Of a DNA stretch of 64,000 nucleotides, positions 63,860-64,000 are shown in pieces (within the stretch, counting starts at the first letter, position 1; each line of letters starts with the position of its first letter). The notes beneath the pieces are model-generated. The model did no database searches. It worked only from the letters and a program-made list of their open reading frames with translations, and was not told the origin of the DNA. Both the position numbers and the translations under genes were made by a program. The DNA comes from Nitzschia sp. pyKryTriq1. Lineage: Eukaryota; Bacillariophyta; Bacillariophyceae; Bacillariales; Bacillariaceae. The stretch is from contig OY101116.1 of the NCBI GenBank assembly GCA_956465555.1, positions 2,356,001 through 2,420,000 on the forward strand, in the 5' to 3' direction.

Positions 63860-64000
63860 GGTTGTTCTATCTTCAAGCAAAGGCGTCTGTTTGATTGCCT
63901 TCTATGAGCAAGGTGGAAGTGAGGTACTCGTACAAGTATTATTGTAAGACAGTCAATAGTCGTCGTCCGATGTCCGAGGTCGGAGGTTGATGAAACTCAA
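63860..64000. other. 5' flank of the last gene
   Basis: Likely promoter and leader of the 62708-63859 gene; contains GGTACTCGTACAAGTA. Cut by the window edge. Confidence 0.35.

Noticed and set aside
1-64000. tRNA, rRNA, snRNA, CRISPR array or transposon
   Set aside because: I looked for B-box-like GGTTCGAATCC sequences, direct-repeat/spacer arrays, transposase motifs and long terminal inverted repeats by eye and found none convincing; a covariance-model scan could still reveal small RNAs.

Overview
The window looks like nuclear DNA of a diatom, probably pennate. Three observations support this. Genes are compact, with 0-2 short introns (about 60-160 nt, GT...AG, mostly GTAAGT-type donors). 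Two proteins carry stramenopile plastid leaders, a signal peptide followed by an A|F 'ASAFAP-like' junction (guanylate kinase and HCF136). Several proteins look diatom-specific. Housekeeping genes have eukaryotic partners: proteasome beta-2, EB1, CAF-1 p60, RPB3, COX15, glucosidase II and ALKBH7. I saw no transposase, reverse transcriptase, CRISPR array, rRNA or convincing tRNA. Starts below are placed on real ATG codons, and introns were placed by eye from splice signals and reading-frame continuity.

Layout. 1-6.6 kb: the 5' part of a proteasome beta-2 gene, a DUF4954-type left-handed beta-helix protein, EB1, and a START-like protein. 6.6-8.9 kb: a gene-poor spacer. 8.9-13.5 kb: three related secreted type I membrane proteins that share an intron position and phase. 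14-25 kb: Ulp1/SENP protease, a small Tudor-like protein, plastid guanylate kinase, CAF-1 p60, a DUF938 methyltransferase and an SLC38-like amino-acid transporter. 25-36.6 kb: DJ-1/PfpI protein, a 3-hydroxyacyl-CoA dehydratase fused to a large Rossmann-like region, glucosidase II alpha, an acidic protein with four clathrin-box-like motifs, and RPB3. 36.7-50 kb: RluA-type pseudouridine synthase, COX15, HCF136, two paralogous coiled-coil membrane proteins that flank an orphan membrane protein and a fused aconitase X. 50-64 kb: WW-CD225 protein, alpha/beta hydrolase with an overlapping upstream small ORF, an SQR/NDH-2-like flavoprotein, ALKBH7, two small related proteins, an orphan membrane protein, a DDI1-like aspartic protease and a putative zinc-binding protein.

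The genes do not form a pathway or operon. Neighbours are often head-to-head with 0.4-0.9 kb shared promoters, or tail-to-tail about 100 nt apart. Intergenic DNA repeatedly contains dense clusters of GTAC-centred palindromes (GGTACC, ACCGGT, TACCAGGTAC) that avoid the coding regions. The most interesting items are the three-gene surface-protein cluster, the dehydratase-Rossmann fusion, the clathrin-box protein, the WW-CD225 fusion, the overlapping small ORF before the hydrolase, the small 'W-G/A-D-F/L-P' pair, and the palindrome clusters.
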